Source of the DNA: Brevundimonas sp. A19_0
GTDB taxonomy: Bacteria; Pseudomonadota; Alphaproteobacteria; Caulobacterales; Caulobacteraceae
Direction of reading: 5' to 3'
Length of the DNA stretch: 64,000 bases
Assembly (NCBI RefSeq): GCF_017744255.1
Contig: NZ_JAGHQP010000003.1
Location: 62,001-126,000 of the forward strand
Shown here: positions 52,781 to 62,873 of the stretch, in pieces
Numbering within the stretch: the stretch's first letter is position 1
Layout: each line of letters starts with the position of its first letter
Made by a program: the position numbers and the translations under genes
The notes under the pieces: model-generated
Seen by the model: only the letters and a program-made list of their open reading frames with translations
Database searches by the model: none
What the model was told of the DNA's origin: nothing

Positions 52781-54016
52781 TCACCGCCGGAAGGTGCCGA
52801 CCAGTTCGACGTGGGCCGACCACAGGAACTGGTCGACGGGCGTGACCTTTTCGAGCTTAAAGCCCGCGTCGACCAGCACCCGGGCGTCGCGCGCGAAGGT
52901 CACCGGATTACAGGACACGCCGACCACGGTGGTGGCCTTCGAGGCCGCGATCTGCTCGACCTGGGCCTGGGCGCCGGCGCGGGGCGGGTCGAACACCACG
53001 GTGTCGATGCCCTTCAGGTCATGCGGCGTCAGCGGGCGGCGGAACAGGTCGCGGGCCACGGCCTCGATCGGCGACAGGCCCTTCAGCCCCGCGCGCCCGG
53101 CCTTCAGTGCGGCAATGCCGCCCTCGGCGGCGTCGGCGGCCAGTACCGGGGCGACCGACGCCAGCGGGAAGGTGAAGGTGCCCGCCCCGCAGAACAGGTC
53201 GGCGATGCGTTTCGCGCCCTTCACCCCGTCCAGCACCCGCTCGACCATGGCGGCCTCGGCCTCGGGCACGGCCTGCAGGAAGCCGCCGGGCGGCAGGGTC
53301 ACCTCGGCGCCGCCGAAGCGGACGCGCGGCGCGCGGCGCATGGCCAGCACCTCACCCGCAAGGCTCAGCCGTGCCAGGTCGGCGGCCTCGGCGGTGCGGA
53401 TGGCCTCCATCCGCCGGTCGCCCGACAGCCCGCCCGAGCGCCGCTCGACGCCGGTGATGTCGACGTCCAGACCCGTCTCAGTCAGGGTGACATGCAGGGT
53501 GGGGGCCGACTTCGGGTGATCCAGCACCGCCGATGCGATCCGCCGCAGCCGGGGCAGGGCCTCGACCAGACGCGGGTCCGACACCACGCAGGTCTCGATG
53601 GGCACCAGCGACCAGGACTTCCTCGCCTTGAACCCCAGCACGACCGCGCCGTCGCCGAGCCGCCGGGCATGCAGCGCCAGCCGTCGTCGCGTGGCCGGGG
53701 GGATGCCGACCGTGGGGCGGAGCTCGGTCTCCAGACCCTGCCGGCCCAGCGCCAGCCGAACCTGTTCGCCCTTCCACGCCAGATAGGGTTCGCTCTGCCA
53801 GTGCTGCAGGGCGCAGCCGCCACAGGTGCCGAAATGGGGGCAGGGGGCCGCCCGCCGCTCGGGCGAGGGGGTCAGAAGGGTGACGTCGCCCGCACGCCCG
53901 TCGCGCACCTCGGCCTCGACGACCTCGCCGGCGAGGGTCAGGGGCACAAACACCGGGCCGGGGGCCACCCCGTCGCCCTGGGCGCCCACATGGGAAATCG
54001 TCAGCCGTTCACGCAT
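52781..54016 (-). CDS. TrmA/RlmD-family RNA uracil-C5 methyltransferase
   Basis: 411 aa from the ATG at 54016. A TRAM-like N-terminus leads to the iron-sulfur cysteines (CPHFGTCGGCALQHW), SAM motif IADLFCGAGTFTFPL, VVFDPPRAGAQAQ and the catalytic Cys in VVGVSCNPVTFARD. It makes 5-methyluridine in 23S rRNA or tRNA; the exact site cannot be told from sequence. Confidence 0.9.
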   Translation of the reverse strand: MRERLTISHVGAQGDGVAPGPVFVPLTLAGEVVEAEVRDGRAGDVTLLTPSPERRAAPCPHFGTCGGCALQHWQSEPYLAWKGEQVRLALGRQGLETELRPTVGIPPATRRRLALHARRLGDGAVVLGFKARKSWSLVPIETCVVSDPRLVEALPRLRRIASAVLDHPKSAPTLHVTLTETGLDVDITGVERRSGGLSGDRRMEAIRTAEAADLARLSLAGEVLAMRRAPRVRFGGAEVTLPPGGFLQAVPEAEAAMVERVLDGVKGAKRIADLFCGAGTFTFPLASVAPVLAADAAEGGIAALKAGRAGLKGLSPIEAVARDLFRRPLTPHDLKGIDTVVFDPPRAGAQAQVEQIAASKATTVVGVSCNPVTFARDARVLVDAGFKLEKVTPVDQFLWSAHVELVGTFRR

Positions 54017-54164
54017 GCCGCCTCCAAGCAGCTTTCGGGCGTGAGGGCAACGCGCCCAAACCTGAACGAAGATGAACAGCCCGCTCAAATGCCGTTCAGT
54101 CGCGCCCCCCTACAAGGAGGGTGACAGGGGGCCAGACGGCTCCGGGAACTTCAAGGAGCCGACC

Positions 54165-54818
54165 ATGCGCAAGACATCTTTCCGCGCCGGTATTCTGGCC
54201 TCGGCCGTGGCCGCCGGGGGCCTGCTGGCCGCCACGCCGACCCTGGCCCAGAGCTACGGCTACGACCGGTCGTACGGTTACGACCAGCCCTATGCGCAGC
54301 AAGCGTACTGTGAGTCCGATCGCCAGCAGCGCCAGGCCGCCGGCGCCACCTTCGGGGCCGTGATCGGCGCCGTCGCCGGCTCCCAGATGGGCGCCCGGGG
54401 CCGCCGCACTGAAGGCAGTGTTCTGGGCGGTGTGGTCGGTGCCATGATCGGCGCCGGTGTGGGCGGCGGAAGCGCCGACTGCGCCCCCGCCCGCGATCCG
54501 CGCCGGGCCTACCCGTCGGATGGCTATGGCAACGGCTATGGCTACGACAACCGGGCCTACGACAGTCGCAGCTATGACAGCCGCGCCTATGACCGGAGCT
54601 ACGGCTATTCGGACAACCGCTATGGCTATGAGGATCGCGGCTACCCAGACCGCCGCTACGACGATCGCGGCTATGACGATCGTCGCTACGACACCCGCGC
54701 CCGGGGCGAGGACTGCCGCCTGAGCGAGAGTGTCATCCGTCTTCCCGATGGCCGTCAGGAGGTGCGCTACGTCCGCGCCTGCCGCGACGCCTGGGGACAG
54801 TATCGCGTCGTCGACTAA
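54165..54818 (+). CDS. Glycine-zipper outer-envelope protein with Tyr/Asp/Arg repeats
   Basis: 217 aa from the ATG at 54165 with AAGGAG upstream. Signal peptide ILASAVAAGGLLAATPTLAQ. Residues about 60-110 form a glycine-zipper membrane segment (GATFGAVIGAVAGSQMGARG; GSVLGGVVGAMIGAGVGGG). Residues about 120-190 are low-complexity repeats of the form YD(D/S/N)R with many Tyr, Asp and Arg. A conserved C-terminal segment ends ACRDAWGQYRVVD. Probably an envelope structural protein. Confidence 0.75.
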   Translation: MRKTSFRAGILASAVAAGGLLAATPTLAQSYGYDRSYGYDQPYAQQAYCESDRQQRQAAGATFGAVIGAVAGSQMGARGRRTEGSVLGGVVGAMIGAGVGGGSADCAPARDPRRAYPSDGYGNGYGYDNRAYDSRSYDSRAYDRSYGYSDNRYGYEDRGYPDRRYDDRGYDDRRYDTRARGEDCRLSESVIRLPDGRQEVRYVRACRDAWGQYRVVD

Positions 54819-54908
54819 TTTCAGCCCCCCTGTCTGTCGACGACGTGGAGGGACGCCGCCGGAGGAGCAATCCACCGGCGGCGTCTCCTCAATTCATCCC
54901 ACCCCTTT

Positions 54909-55637
54909 TCAGGCGGGCCCTGTCGCCCACAGCAGATATTCGACATTGCCGTCGCCGCCGGTGACAGGGCTTTCGGCGGTCGCCTGAAGGGTCCAGCCCA
55001 GAGCCTCGAGGCCTGCCGTGACGCGCGCCAATGCCGCCTCGCGAACGTCGGGATCGCGCACCACCCCGCCGCGCCCGACCGACTTCCGGTCCTCGGCCTC
55101 GAACTGCGGTTTGACCAGGGCCACCAGATCGGCCCCCGGCGCCGCCAGCGACAGCGGCACGGGCAGCACCTTCAGCAGGCTGATGAAGCTGGCATCACAG
55201 ACGATCAGCTCGGGCGCCGGGTCAATCTGGTCCGGCGTCAGGTCACGGGCGTCGGTGCGCTCCAGCACCACCACGCGCGGGTCGGCCGCGATCCGGTCGT
55301 GCAACTGGCCATGGCCGACATCGACCGCATGCACCCGGGCCGCTCCCCGGATCAGGCAGACCTCGGTAAAGCCCCCGGTCGAGGCCCCCACATCCAGCAC
55401 GCTCCGTCCCTCGACCACGACCGGCCACAGGGTCAGCGCGTGATCCAGCTTCAGCGCCCCGCGCCCGACAAAGGGATGCGCCGCCTCGGCGGTGATCACG
55501 GCATCGTCGGCGACGGCCAGCGAGGCCTTGGTCACCACCCGGCCGTCGACCGTCACACCCCCCGCCTCGATGGCGGCGCGGGCGCGGGCGCGGCTGTCGA
55601 ACAGGCCCCGTGCGACCAGGGTCTGGTCCAGTCTCAT
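54909..55637 (-). CDS. tlyA: TlyA-family rRNA 2'-O-methyltransferase
   Basis: 242 aa from the ATG at 55637. The N-terminal S4 domain (RLDQTLVARGLFDSRARARAAI) is followed by an FtsJ-like methyltransferase: SVLDVGASTGGFTEVCLIRG, VIVCDASFIS-like LIVCDASFISL and KPQFEAE, which carry the K-D-K-E catalytic tetrad residues. TlyA methylates 16S and/or 23S rRNA cytidines. Upstream gap carries palindromic repeats. Confidence 0.88.
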   Translation of the reverse strand: MRLDQTLVARGLFDSRARARAAIEAGGVTVDGRVVTKASLAVADDAVITAEAAHPFVGRGALKLDHALTLWPVVVEGRSVLDVGASTGGFTEVCLIRGAARVHAVDVGHGQLHDRIAADPRVVVLERTDARDLTPDQIDPAPELIVCDASFISLLKVLPVPLSLAAPGADLVALVKPQFEAEDRKSVGRGGVVRDPDVREAALARVTAGLEALGWTLQATAESPVTGGDGNVEYLLWATGPA

Positions 55638-55674
55638 GAGCGGCGTCCTTCCGGGCAGGAGACCCAAATAGTTC

Positions 55675-55832
55675 TTTCCTTCTCCCGATGGGAGAAGGTG
55701 GCGCGTGAGCGCCGGATGAGGGGCGGCGGTGTCATTCGGCGACAGCCGTGGCAGGGCCGGTGCGACGGCTCACGCCGAAGGCGACGGTTAGCCCCTCACC
55801 CCCAACCCCCTCTCCCACGGGAGAGGGGAGGC
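55675..55832. repeat. Palindromic intergenic repeat between tlyA and valS
   Basis: The 195-bp gap holds cttctcccgatgggagaag and, near 55810-55831, cccctctcccacgggagagggg, both palindromic, in mirrored orientation around the centre. The segments look like one larger stem, similar to the repeated intergenic palindromes of Caulobacter-type genomes. It may also act as a hairpin downstream of valS. Confidence 0.75.
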
Positions 55833-58544
55833 CTACAACGTTTCCAGCCTCTGCAACGCAGCCTTCAGCCGCGCCTTGCCGGCTTCGGCCTCGGCCAGCT
55901 TGTCGCGCTGCTCCTGAACCACCTCGGACGCGGCGCGCGAGACGAAGTTCGGGTTGTTCAGCTTCTTGCCGAAGTGGCCGATGTCGCTGTCAAAGGCGGC
56001 GATCTCCTTGGTCAGGCGCGCACGCTCGGCGGCGATGTCGACCAGACCGGCCAGCGTCAGGGCCGCGCTGGCACCGCCCGCGACGAAGGTCACGGCCCCT
56101 TCGGGTGCGGTCTCGACCACCGCCACCTCGGACACGCGCGCCAGCGTCATCAGGATATCGCGATAGCGTTCGACCCGGGCGGTCGTGGCGGCGTCCGGCG
56201 CGATGAAGCTGAGCGGCGGGCGGGCGGTGGCGACATTCATCTCGCCCTTCAGCGAGCGGATCGCCTCGACCGTCTCGATCAGCCAGCTGACCTCGGCCGC
56301 CGCTTCCGCGTCGATCAGGCTGTCGGCCAGATCAGGCCAGGCCGCGCCGATCAGCAAGGGCTCGCGCCGCGCCGCGCCATTGTCGGCGGTCTGGGCCCAC
56401 AGCTCTTCGGTGATGAAGGGCATGACCGGGTGCATCAGCTTGATGGTCTGGTCCAGCACCCAGGCGGTCATGGCCCGCGTCTCGTCGCGCGCCGCCGCGT
56501 CCGATCCCTGGAACACCGGCTTGGCCAGCTCCAGATACCAGTCGCAGAACACGTTCCAGACAAAGCGGTAGAGCGCGCCCGCCGCATCGTCGAAGCGGCC
56601 GCCCTCGATGGCCGACGCCACCTCGCGCTCGGCCTTGACCAGTTCGCCGCGGATCCAGCGGTTGATGGTGGCCTCGGCCGACGCCGGGTCAAAGCCCTCG
56701 ACCCGGGCGCAGCCGTTCATCTGGCTGAAGCGCGCCGCATTCCACAGCTTGGTGCCGAAGTTGCGATAGCCCTCGATCCGCTGACGGCTCAGCTTGATGT
56801 CGCGCGTGCCCGACAGGATGGCCATGGTGAAGCGCAGCGGGTCGGCGCCCAGATCGTCGATGATCTCCAGCGGGTCGATGACATTGCCCTTGGATTTGCT
56901 CATCTTCTGGCCCTTCTCGTCGCGGACCAGACCGTTGATGATCACGCGGTGGAAGGGCACCTCGTCCATGAAGTGCAGGCCCATCATCATCATCCGGGCG
57001 ACCCAGAAGAAGATGATGTCGGCGGCAGTGACGAGGTCCGAGGTCGGATAGAAGCGCGCCAGATCCTCGGTCTTCTCAGGCCAGCCCATGGTCGAGAACG
57101 GCCACAGGGCCGAACTGAACCAAGTGTCCAGCACATCCTCGTCCTGCGTCAGGGGCTTGCCGCCCGCCTGGGCGAGGGCCTCCTCCTCGGTCTCGGCCAC
57201 GATGATGGTACCGTCGGCGTCGTACCAGGCCGGGATGCGGTGACCCCACCACAGCTGGCGCGAGATGCACCAGGGCTCGATGTTCCGCAGCCATTCGAAA
57301 TAGATCTTGGAATAGCTGGCCGGCTCGAAGGTGGTCTTGCCCGTCTCGACCGCTGCAATGGCCGGCTGGGCCAGGGTCTTGGCGTCAACGTACCACTGGT
57401 CCGTCAGCCACGGCTCGATGATCACGCCCGAGCGGTCGCCGTGCGGGACCATATGTTTCGTCTTCTCAATGGCCTTCAACCAGCCCTCTTCCTCGGCGCG
57501 GGCGACGATGGCCTTGCGCGCCGCAAAGCGGTCCATGCCCTCATAGTCGGCGGGCACATCGGGACAATCCGCCGCCGTGATCCGGGCCAGCGAGTCCATG
57601 ACGTTGAGCGTGGCGAGCCCGGCTCGCTTGCCGACCTGGAAGTCATTGAAGTCGTGCGCCGGTGTGACCTTCACCGCGCCCGATCCCTTGCTCGGGTCGG
57701 CATAGTCGTCCGCGACGATGGGGACGCGGCGCCCGGTGATCGGCAGGACCACGGCCTTGCCCACCAGCCCGGCATAGCGCGCATCGTCCGGGTGCACCGC
57801 CACGCCGGTGTCGCCCAGCATGGTCTCGGGCCGGGTGGTGGCGACGACGATGTAATCGCGCGTCTCCCACTCCGTCGCCTTGCCGTCGTCGTCGAAGGTG
57901 ACCGGGTGCTCGTAGGTGACGCCGTCGGCCAGCGGATAGGCGAAATGCCAGTAGGCGCCGTCGACCTCCTTCTGCTCGACCTCGAGGTCCGAGATGGCCG
58001 TCTGGAAATGCGGGTCCCAGTTCACCAGCCGCTTGTCGCGATAGATCAGGCCGTCGCGATACAGCTGGACGAACACCTTGCGGACGGCGGCGTTCAGCCC
58101 TTCGTCCAGCGTGAAGCGCTCGCGGGACCAGTCGCACGAGGCGCCCAGCCGGCGCAGCTGGCGCACGATGGTGCCGCCCGACTCGGCCTTCCACTCCCAG
58201 ACCTTGTCGATGAAGGCCTCACGGCCCATGTCGCGCCGCCCCTGATTGCCCTCGGCGGCCAGCTTGCGCTCGACCACCATCTGGGTCGCGATGCCCGCGT
58301 GGTCCGTGCCCGGCAGCCACAGCACTGCCTTGCCCTTCATCCGGTGATAGCGGGCCAGGATGTCCTGCAGGGTGTTGTTCAGCGCATGGCCGATGTGCAG
58401 CGAGCCCGTCACGTTCGGCGGCGGAATGACGATGGAATAGGCCTCGGCCGCGCCCTCTGTCTTCGGGGCGAACAGGCCGCTCTCTTCCCACGCCTGGTAC
58501 AGGCGGGGCTCGGCGCTTTGCGGTTCGAAATTCTTCTCAAGCAT
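55833..58544 (-). CDS. valS: Valyl-tRNA synthetase
   Basis: 903 aa. Class I signature HIGH at residues 50-53 ([14 protein letters not shown]), the editing domain between, and [10 protein letters not shown] near residue 549. The C-terminal coiled-coil arm ([23 protein letters not shown]) is typical of ValRS. It charges tRNA(Val). An antisense frame of 1245 codons (55299-59036) is a shadow. Confidence 0.96.
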   Translation of the reverse strand: MLEKNFEPQSAEPRLYQAWEESGLFAPKTEGAAEAYSIVIPPPNVTGSLHIGHALNNTLQDILARYHRMKGKAVLWLPGTDHAGIATQMVVERKLAAEGNQGRRDMGREAFIDKVWEWKAESGGTIVRQLRRLGASCDWSRERFTLDEGLNAAVRKVFVQLYRDGLIYRDKRLVNWDPHFQTAISDLEVEQKEVDGAYWHFAYPLADGVTYEHPVTFDDDGKATEWETRDYIVVATTRPETMLGDTGVAVHPDDARYAGLVGKAVVLPITGRRVPIVADDYADPSKGSGAVKVTPAHDFNDFQVGKRAGLATLNVMDSLARITAADCPDVPADYEGMDRFAARKAIVARAEEEGWLKAIEKTKHMVPHGDRSGVIIEPWLTDQWYVDAKTLAQPAIAAVETGKTTFEPASYSKIYFEWLRNIEPWCISRQLWWGHRIPAWYDADGTIIVAETEEEALAQAGGKPLTQDEDVLDTWFSSALWPFSTMGWPEKTEDLARFYPTSDLVTAADIIFFWVARMMMMGLHFMDEVPFHRVIINGLVRDEKGQKMSKSKGNVIDPLEIIDDLGADPLRFTMAILSGTRDIKLSRQRIEGYRNFGTKLWNAARFSQMNGCARVEGFDPASAEATINRWIRGELVKAEREVASAIEGGRFDDAAGALYRFVWNVFCDWYLELAKPVFQGSDAAARDETRAMTAWVLDQTIKLMHPVMPFITEELWAQTADNGAARREPLLIGAAWPDLADSLIDAEAAAEVSWLIETVEAIRSLKGEMNVATARPPLSFIAPDAATTARVERYRDILMTLARVSEVAVVETAPEGAVTFVAGGASAALTLAGLVDIAAERARLTKEIAAFDSDIGHFGKKLNNPNFVSRAASEVVQEQRDKLAEAEAGKARLKAALQRLETL

Positions 58545-58556
58545 GATGGGGGCCGG

Positions 58557-58862
58557 TCAGGAAATTTGGGGAAGGACGAAGTTGAAGTACGCAGCGGCGA
58601 TGATGACGACGACCAGCGGCCAGCAAAAAAGGACGATGTTCCACTGCTTCATGCGTCGCAGCTTCGGATCATTATCAAGCGGCTCGCGCTGTTCGGCGGG
58701 TACCTGTGCTCCGGATGCGAATGCACCCCAGGCTTCGTCATTCATGAGGGCGCGCCTGCGTCTGTTGGCCATCACGAAAATAACCAGCCAAGCCGCCCCT
58801 GCAGGGAACATCGACAGCATGAGCAAATAGACAAGGATGGTGAGCAGATCAGCCAAGGTCAT
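58557..58862 (-). CDS. Small two-helix membrane protein
   Basis: 101 aa. Helices at about residues 6-30 (LTILVYLLMLSMFPAGAAWLV) and 74-95 (NIVLFCWPLVVVIIAAAYF) with a charged loop between. Lies between popZ and valS on the same strand. No family recognised. Confidence 0.65.
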   Translation of the reverse strand: MTLADLLTILVYLLMLSMFPAGAAWLVIFVMANRRRRALMNDEAWGAFASGAQVPAEQREPLDNDPKLRRMKQWNIVLFCWPLVVVIIAAAYFNFVLPQIS

Positions 58863-58938
58863 TTCGACGAATTGAAAAAGGGGGCGGCCCCGCCGGAGCC
58901 GCCCCCTTCAGTCTTTAGGACGAAGTCAGGGTCAGAGG

Positions 58939-59628
58939 CTAGCGGGGCGCACCGTTCAGCCGCGATACGCGGTCGACTTCCTTGCGTACCTCGGCCTCGA
59001 CGATGCCTTGCAGGTTGGCGTCCAGCCACTCCTTGAGCATTTCGCGCAGCATGGGGCTCAGCAGGCTGCGGACCAGTTCGTCGATGGTCGCGCTGCTGCC
59101 GGCGCTGTTCGCACCACCGGACGCCGCGGCGGGTGCCGGACGCAGGGCGGCGGCCAGACCGGCAAAGGCACCGGCGGCCGAGGCGGCCGTCGCGTCGCTG
59201 ACCAGGGCGTCGTCATCCGGGGCCGCAGGCTGCGGGGCCTGGGCGGCGGGCGCCGGTTGCGGCGCCGGCTCGGGCGCGGCCTCGTCGACGGGGAAGGGGT
59301 CGGCCGAGCCGATATCCAGATCGCCCAGCGTCTCTTCTGCGGGGGGGGGGTCCTCGGCCGGGCTCTCGGCCGGCGGCTCGTAGCGCTGGGTCAGCTCCAG
59401 CACGTCGTCGTCGTCGGAAGGCCCGGGCGCGGGCTCGGGCTCAGGGTCCGGGGCGGCCTCGGCAACCGGGGCCGGCTGGGGCGCGGGTTCAGGCGCCGGG
59501 GTCGGCTCGGGCGCCGGTTCAGGCGCAGCGGCCGCGGTCTCGGCCGGCGCGTCGTCTTCCGAGATGATCCGGCGGATCGACGCCAGGATCTCCTCCATCG
59601 TCGGTTCCTGGGCGGTCGGATCAGTCAT
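58939..59628 (-). CDS. popZ: Polar organizing protein Z
   Basis: 229 aa. The N-terminal helix QEPTMEEILASIRRIISEDD is the conserved partner-binding segment of PopZ (DUF2497). A long acidic Pro/Glu/Ala-rich disordered region follows. The C-terminal oligomerisation helices are present (LSPMLREMLKEWLDANLQG; VEAEVRKEVDRVSRL). PopZ forms polar condensates that anchor ParB-centromere complexes and recruit cell-cycle proteins. The linker region is encoded with a 10-C tract (59341-59350, read as G on the plus strand). Confidence 0.92.
   Translation of the reverse strand: MTDPTAQEPTMEEILASIRRIISEDDAPAETAAAAPEPAPEPTPAPEPAPQPAPVAEAAPDPEPEPAPGPSDDDDVLELTQRYEPPAESPAEDPPPAEETLGDLDIGSADPFPVDEAAPEPAPQPAPAAQAPQPAAPDDDALVSDATAASAAGAFAGLAAALRPAPAAASGGANSAGSSATIDELVRSLLSPMLREMLKEWLDANLQGIVEAEVRKEVDRVSRLNGAPR
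59341..59350. repeat. Homopolymer of ten G (plus strand) inside popZ
   Basis: Ten consecutive G on the plus strand, encoding consecutive prolines in the popZ linker. Such tracts are prone to polymerase slippage and sequencing error. Confidence 0.95.
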
Positions 59629-59770
59629 GTGTCTTAACCCCTGGCATGGTCGCTGGGTCGCGCAAGCGCGGCAGCGGACGGGACCGCAACAGTCCCCGTG
59701 TGTCCTGTCGTCGCATCAACGCGGCGCGGAATCAACGGACCTTTTTCGCCTGTTGGGTTAAAATCCGGAC

Positions 59771-61318
59771 CTAGTTTCGCGGCGACGTCTGGATGGTGTC
59801 ACCCTTCAGACGGCTGTCGATGGGCGCATCCTCGGCGTCGTTCGCGGGCCGGATCCCCGGGGCGGCGAAGCGATCAATGGCTTCGATCACGCCATCCCAC
59901 GGCAGACCGCCGCGATTGCGCACGCGCTCATAGTTGTCCGACGGATCATAGACGTCCTCGCCGGGCAGCAGCAGGCTCACGTCCAGACGGCCCATGGCCA
60001 GCAGCAGCTGGGCCATGGCGACATATTCGTTGCGGCGGGCGGTCACCAGCGCGACCTGGGCCGAGCGCAGCTCCAGCTCGCCGTTCAGCACGTCCAGCGT
60101 GGTCCGCAGGCCGACCTGGGCCTCCTGACGGACGCCCTCGGCGGCGACGGTGGCGGCGCGGACGGCCTCTTCACCCGCGCGCAGGGTCGACCGGGCCGAG
60201 ATCAGCTGCGCATAGGCCGAGCTGATCGACTGCAGCACGCTGCGGCGCTGGCCCTCGATGCTGATCTGGGCGGCATTGGCGCGCTCCAGCGCCTGGGCCA
60301 CCCGCGAGCGGTTCAGGCCACCGGTGAACAGCGGCACCGACAGGGTGGCGCCGGCCTGGAAGGTCGTGCGATCGGCCAGGTCGAAGCTCGACAGCTCATT
60401 GGTCGAACCGCCGTAGGAGGCGTTGACCCGCACCGACGGCATATATTCGGCCCGCGCCAGCGCCACATTGGCCTCGGCGGCGGCCAGCGCATATTCGGCC
60501 GCGCGGATGTTGGGGTTTTCGTCGAGCGCGATGTCGAGCGCGACGTCAAAGTCGTTGGGCACGCCCGGCAGGGGCGGCAGGGGCGCCAGACGGCCCGGCT
60601 GCTCGCCCACGATGGCGGCATAGGAGGCGCGGCTGACCGACAGCTGGGCCTGGGCATTGGCCAGATCGGCCTCGGACTGGGCCAGGCGCGCTTCGGCCTG
60701 GGCGACGTCGGTGCGGGTGATCTCGCCCACCTCGAAGCGGGCCGAGGCCTCGTCCAGCTGACGCTGCAGGACGGTCAGGTTCTCCTGACGGATGCGGACG
60801 ATCTCCTCGTCGCGCAGCACATCGGCATAGACCTGGATGACGGTGGCCAGCACCTGTTGCTCGACCGAGCGCAGGTCCTCGCGGCCCGCCAGGATGTTGG
60901 CCTCGGTCGCGGAAATGCCCAGCGAGATACGGCCGCCCGAATAGAGCGTCTGCGACAGGCCCACGCTGGCGCTGCCCGAGGTGCTGTCGTTGGTGTTCGA
61001 CGGGATATTGATCGTGGTGTCCGGGATGCTGTCGTTATTGGTGTCGACTTCCTGCGGCCCACCGGCGGTCCGGCTCTGGGTGTAACCGGCTGAGGCGCTG
61101 ATATCGACCGAGGGGCGCAGGCCGGCCCGGGCCTGGACGATCGATTCGTCCAGCGCGCGCTGGTTGGCCCGCTGGCCCAGCAGGGTCGGGTTCGTGCGGT
61201 ACGCCATACGGAGAGCGTCGGGCAGGGTGTCCTGGGCGAAGGCCGGCATGGCCAGACCCGAACCCAGGGCCAGGGCCGCAAGCGAAATCAGCGCACGGGT
61301 GCGATTGAGCATCTTCAT
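59771..61318 (-). CDS. tolC: TolC-family outer membrane protein
   Basis: 515 aa from the ATG at 61318 (61312 is possible). Signal peptide RALISLAALALGSGLAMPAFAQ. The outer membrane efflux family layout is complete: DTLPDALRMAYRTNPTL near the start, GLSQTLYSGGRISLG and a second half with LSVPLFTGGLNRSRVAQA. It is likely the general TolC used by type I secretion and RND pumps; related Caulobacter genes (rsaF) lie at this locus. Confidence 0.9.
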   Translation of the reverse strand: MKMLNRTRALISLAALALGSGLAMPAFAQDTLPDALRMAYRTNPTLLGQRANQRALDESIVQARAGLRPSVDISASAGYTQSRTAGGPQEVDTNNDSIPDTTINIPSNTNDSTSGSASVGLSQTLYSGGRISLGISATEANILAGREDLRSVEQQVLATVIQVYADVLRDEEIVRIRQENLTVLQRQLDEASARFEVGEITRTDVAQAEARLAQSEADLANAQAQLSVSRASYAAIVGEQPGRLAPLPPLPGVPNDFDVALDIALDENPNIRAAEYALAAAEANVALARAEYMPSVRVNASYGGSTNELSSFDLADRTTFQAGATLSVPLFTGGLNRSRVAQALERANAAQISIEGQRRSVLQSISSAYAQLISARSTLRAGEEAVRAATVAAEGVRQEAQVGLRTTLDVLNGELELRSAQVALVTARRNEYVAMAQLLLAMGRLDVSLLLPGEDVYDPSDNYERVRNRGGLPWDGVIEAIDRFAAPGIRPANDAEDAPIDSRLKGDTIQTSPRN

Positions 61319-61447
61319 ATCCTGCCTGACGCGGTTGGGCCGCATCGTGTCATTCTCGGTGACGAGCGTAGTGCGAGATCGTTGTGCCCGACGCCAGTTA
61401 AGTTTTTTTCACGCGGCACCCGGCGCATTCCGTCGCCGCACGGGATG

Positions 61448-62077
61448 TCAGAGGTTGAAGGCCGGCTCGGGCCGCAGTTCCTCCAGAACCGGCGGGGTGG
61501 CGTCGAACAGCTGGCGTCGCGACCAGCCGTCTTCCGTGCGGACGTGCAGCATGGCCTTGCCGACCGGTCCGGTACGCTCCACCAGAACGGCGCGACCGCC
61601 GACCTTCAGCGCGTCCAGCCAGGCGTCGGGGCGAACCGGCACGGCGGCTTCCGACACGATCAGGTCCCAGCCCTCGCCCTGCGGACGGTCCAGCGCGGCC
61701 TCGACCAGCGTCACGCCCGCCGTCTCCAGGGTCGCCTTCGACAGGGCCAGGGCTTCGGCGTCCGAGTCCTGCAGGGTCACGTCGAGGCCCATTTCCGCCA
61801 GCACGGCGGCGGCATAGCCACCCGCCATGACCAAGGCCCGTTCCAGCGGCCTGGGCGCGGCGGCCATCAGCAGTTTCGACAGGTCGCGCGGCAGCATCAG
61901 CCGGCGGGTCGCGGTGACCGGAACCTCGGCGTCGGCATAGGCGGCAAAGGCCCGGTCGGGGGCGCACAGCGTCTCGCGCGGCACCGTCATCAGGGCCGCC
62001 TGGAGGCTGCGGTCGGTGACGTCATTCACGCGGACCTGACTGTCCACCATCGCCTTGCGTGCCGTCTGGAAGTCCAT
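61448..62077 (-). CDS. Protein-L-isoaspartate O-methyltransferase family protein
   Basis: 209 aa, no signal peptide. The N-terminal region MVDSQVRVNDVTDRSLQAAL and RETLCAPDRAFAAYAD is that of alphaproteobacterial Pcm-like proteins adjacent to tolC. The SAM motif (ALVMAGGYAAAVLAEMG) is altered from the usual EIGTGSGY, so methyltransferase activity is not certain. It would act in the cytoplasm. It is upstream of tolC on the same strand. Confidence 0.82.
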   Translation of the reverse strand: MDFQTARKAMVDSQVRVNDVTDRSLQAALMTVPRETLCAPDRAFAAYADAEVPVTATRRLMLPRDLSKLLMAAAPRPLERALVMAGGYAAAVLAEMGLDVTLQDSDAEALALSKATLETAGVTLVEAALDRPQGEGWDLIVSEAAVPVRPDAWLDALKVGGRAVLVERTGPVGKAMLHVRTEDGWSRRQLFDATPPVLEELRPEPAFNL

Positions 62078-62206
62078 GCCTGCGTCGATCCCGAAGAGAA
62101 GCCTGAAGAAAACTTGGGCCGCTTATAGGAGTGTGCGTTGCGGGGGACAATCCGATCTGATAGCGAACGCGCCTCGCGATCTTGTGGTGCGGCCTGCCCG
62201 CATCAT

Positions 62207-62280
62207 GGCCTGATGGCGGAGTGGTTACGCAGCGGACTGCAAATCCGTGCACCCCGGTTCGATTCCGGGTCAGGCCTCCA
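62207..62280 (+). tRNA. tRNA-Cys (GCA anticodon)
   Basis: 74 nt including CCA. Acceptor GGCCTGA/TCAGGCC, anticodon loop CTGCAAA, T-stem ACCCCGG/CCGGGT with loop TTCGATT. Standard cloverleaf. Confidence 0.95.
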
Positions 62281-62302
62281 TCGCGATCCCCGGATCGCAG
62301 AT

Positions 62303-62737
62303 CTAGCGGCGACGCTCGCGCCAGCGCGACCCTTCGCCATGCCCGCCGATGCTCGAAAACTCGGGCGGGGCGGCCTTGCGGGCATACTGCTCGGCGACCA
62401 GCCAGGCCTTGAACGGCCTCAGACTGCCCAGGCTCAGGATCAGGATCAGCGGCAGGGTCACCAGCAGGTGCACCCAGATGGGCGGGTGCACGCCCAGCTC
62501 CAGCGCCATCAGGGCAATCATGCCCAGCACGCCGACGATCGACATGACGAAAAAGGCCGGGCCGTCCGCCGGATCGGCAAAGCCAAAGTCCAGTCCACAG
62601 GCGGGGCAGGACTCCCGCACACTCAGATACCCCTTCAGCAGCGGGCCGTCCCCGCACCGGGGGCAGCGGCAGCGCAGCACCACCTTCCACATATCGGCCC
62701 GTTCAGGCGCTTCGGCGGTGGTTTCGGTCGGGGTCAT
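62303..62737 (-). CDS. DUF983 family protein
   Basis: 144 aa. Zinc-finger-like cysteines CRCPRCGDG and CPACGLDFGF are followed by two transmembrane helices (FFVMSIVGVLGMIALMAL; VHLLVTLPLILILSLGSL). This is the DUF983 layout, often near cytochrome oxidase genes, though not here. It ends 23 bp from tRNA-Cys on the opposite strand. Confidence 0.85.
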   Translation of the reverse strand: MTPTETTAEAPERADMWKVVLRCRCPRCGDGPLLKGYLSVRESCPACGLDFGFADPADGPAFFVMSIVGVLGMIALMALELGVHPPIWVHLLVTLPLILILSLGSLRPFKAWLVAEQYARKAAPPEFSSIGGHGEGSRWRERRR

Positions 62738-62873
62738 GGTGGGTCCTCTCTGCGGGCTACTTGCGCCGCCTCAGCGGGGGCGGCAACCCCGGCGCGGTGT
62801 CGCATGCCGGGGCGGGGTCCGGGTCAGGAACCGTTAACCGTGAAGCAACGCCTTGTTGCGAGTGTGGCGCACC

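Noticed and set aside
55299..59036. Open frame of 1245 codons on the plus strand across valS
   Set aside because: It is antisense to valS, which has all synthetase motifs; long open antisense frames are common at this GC content.
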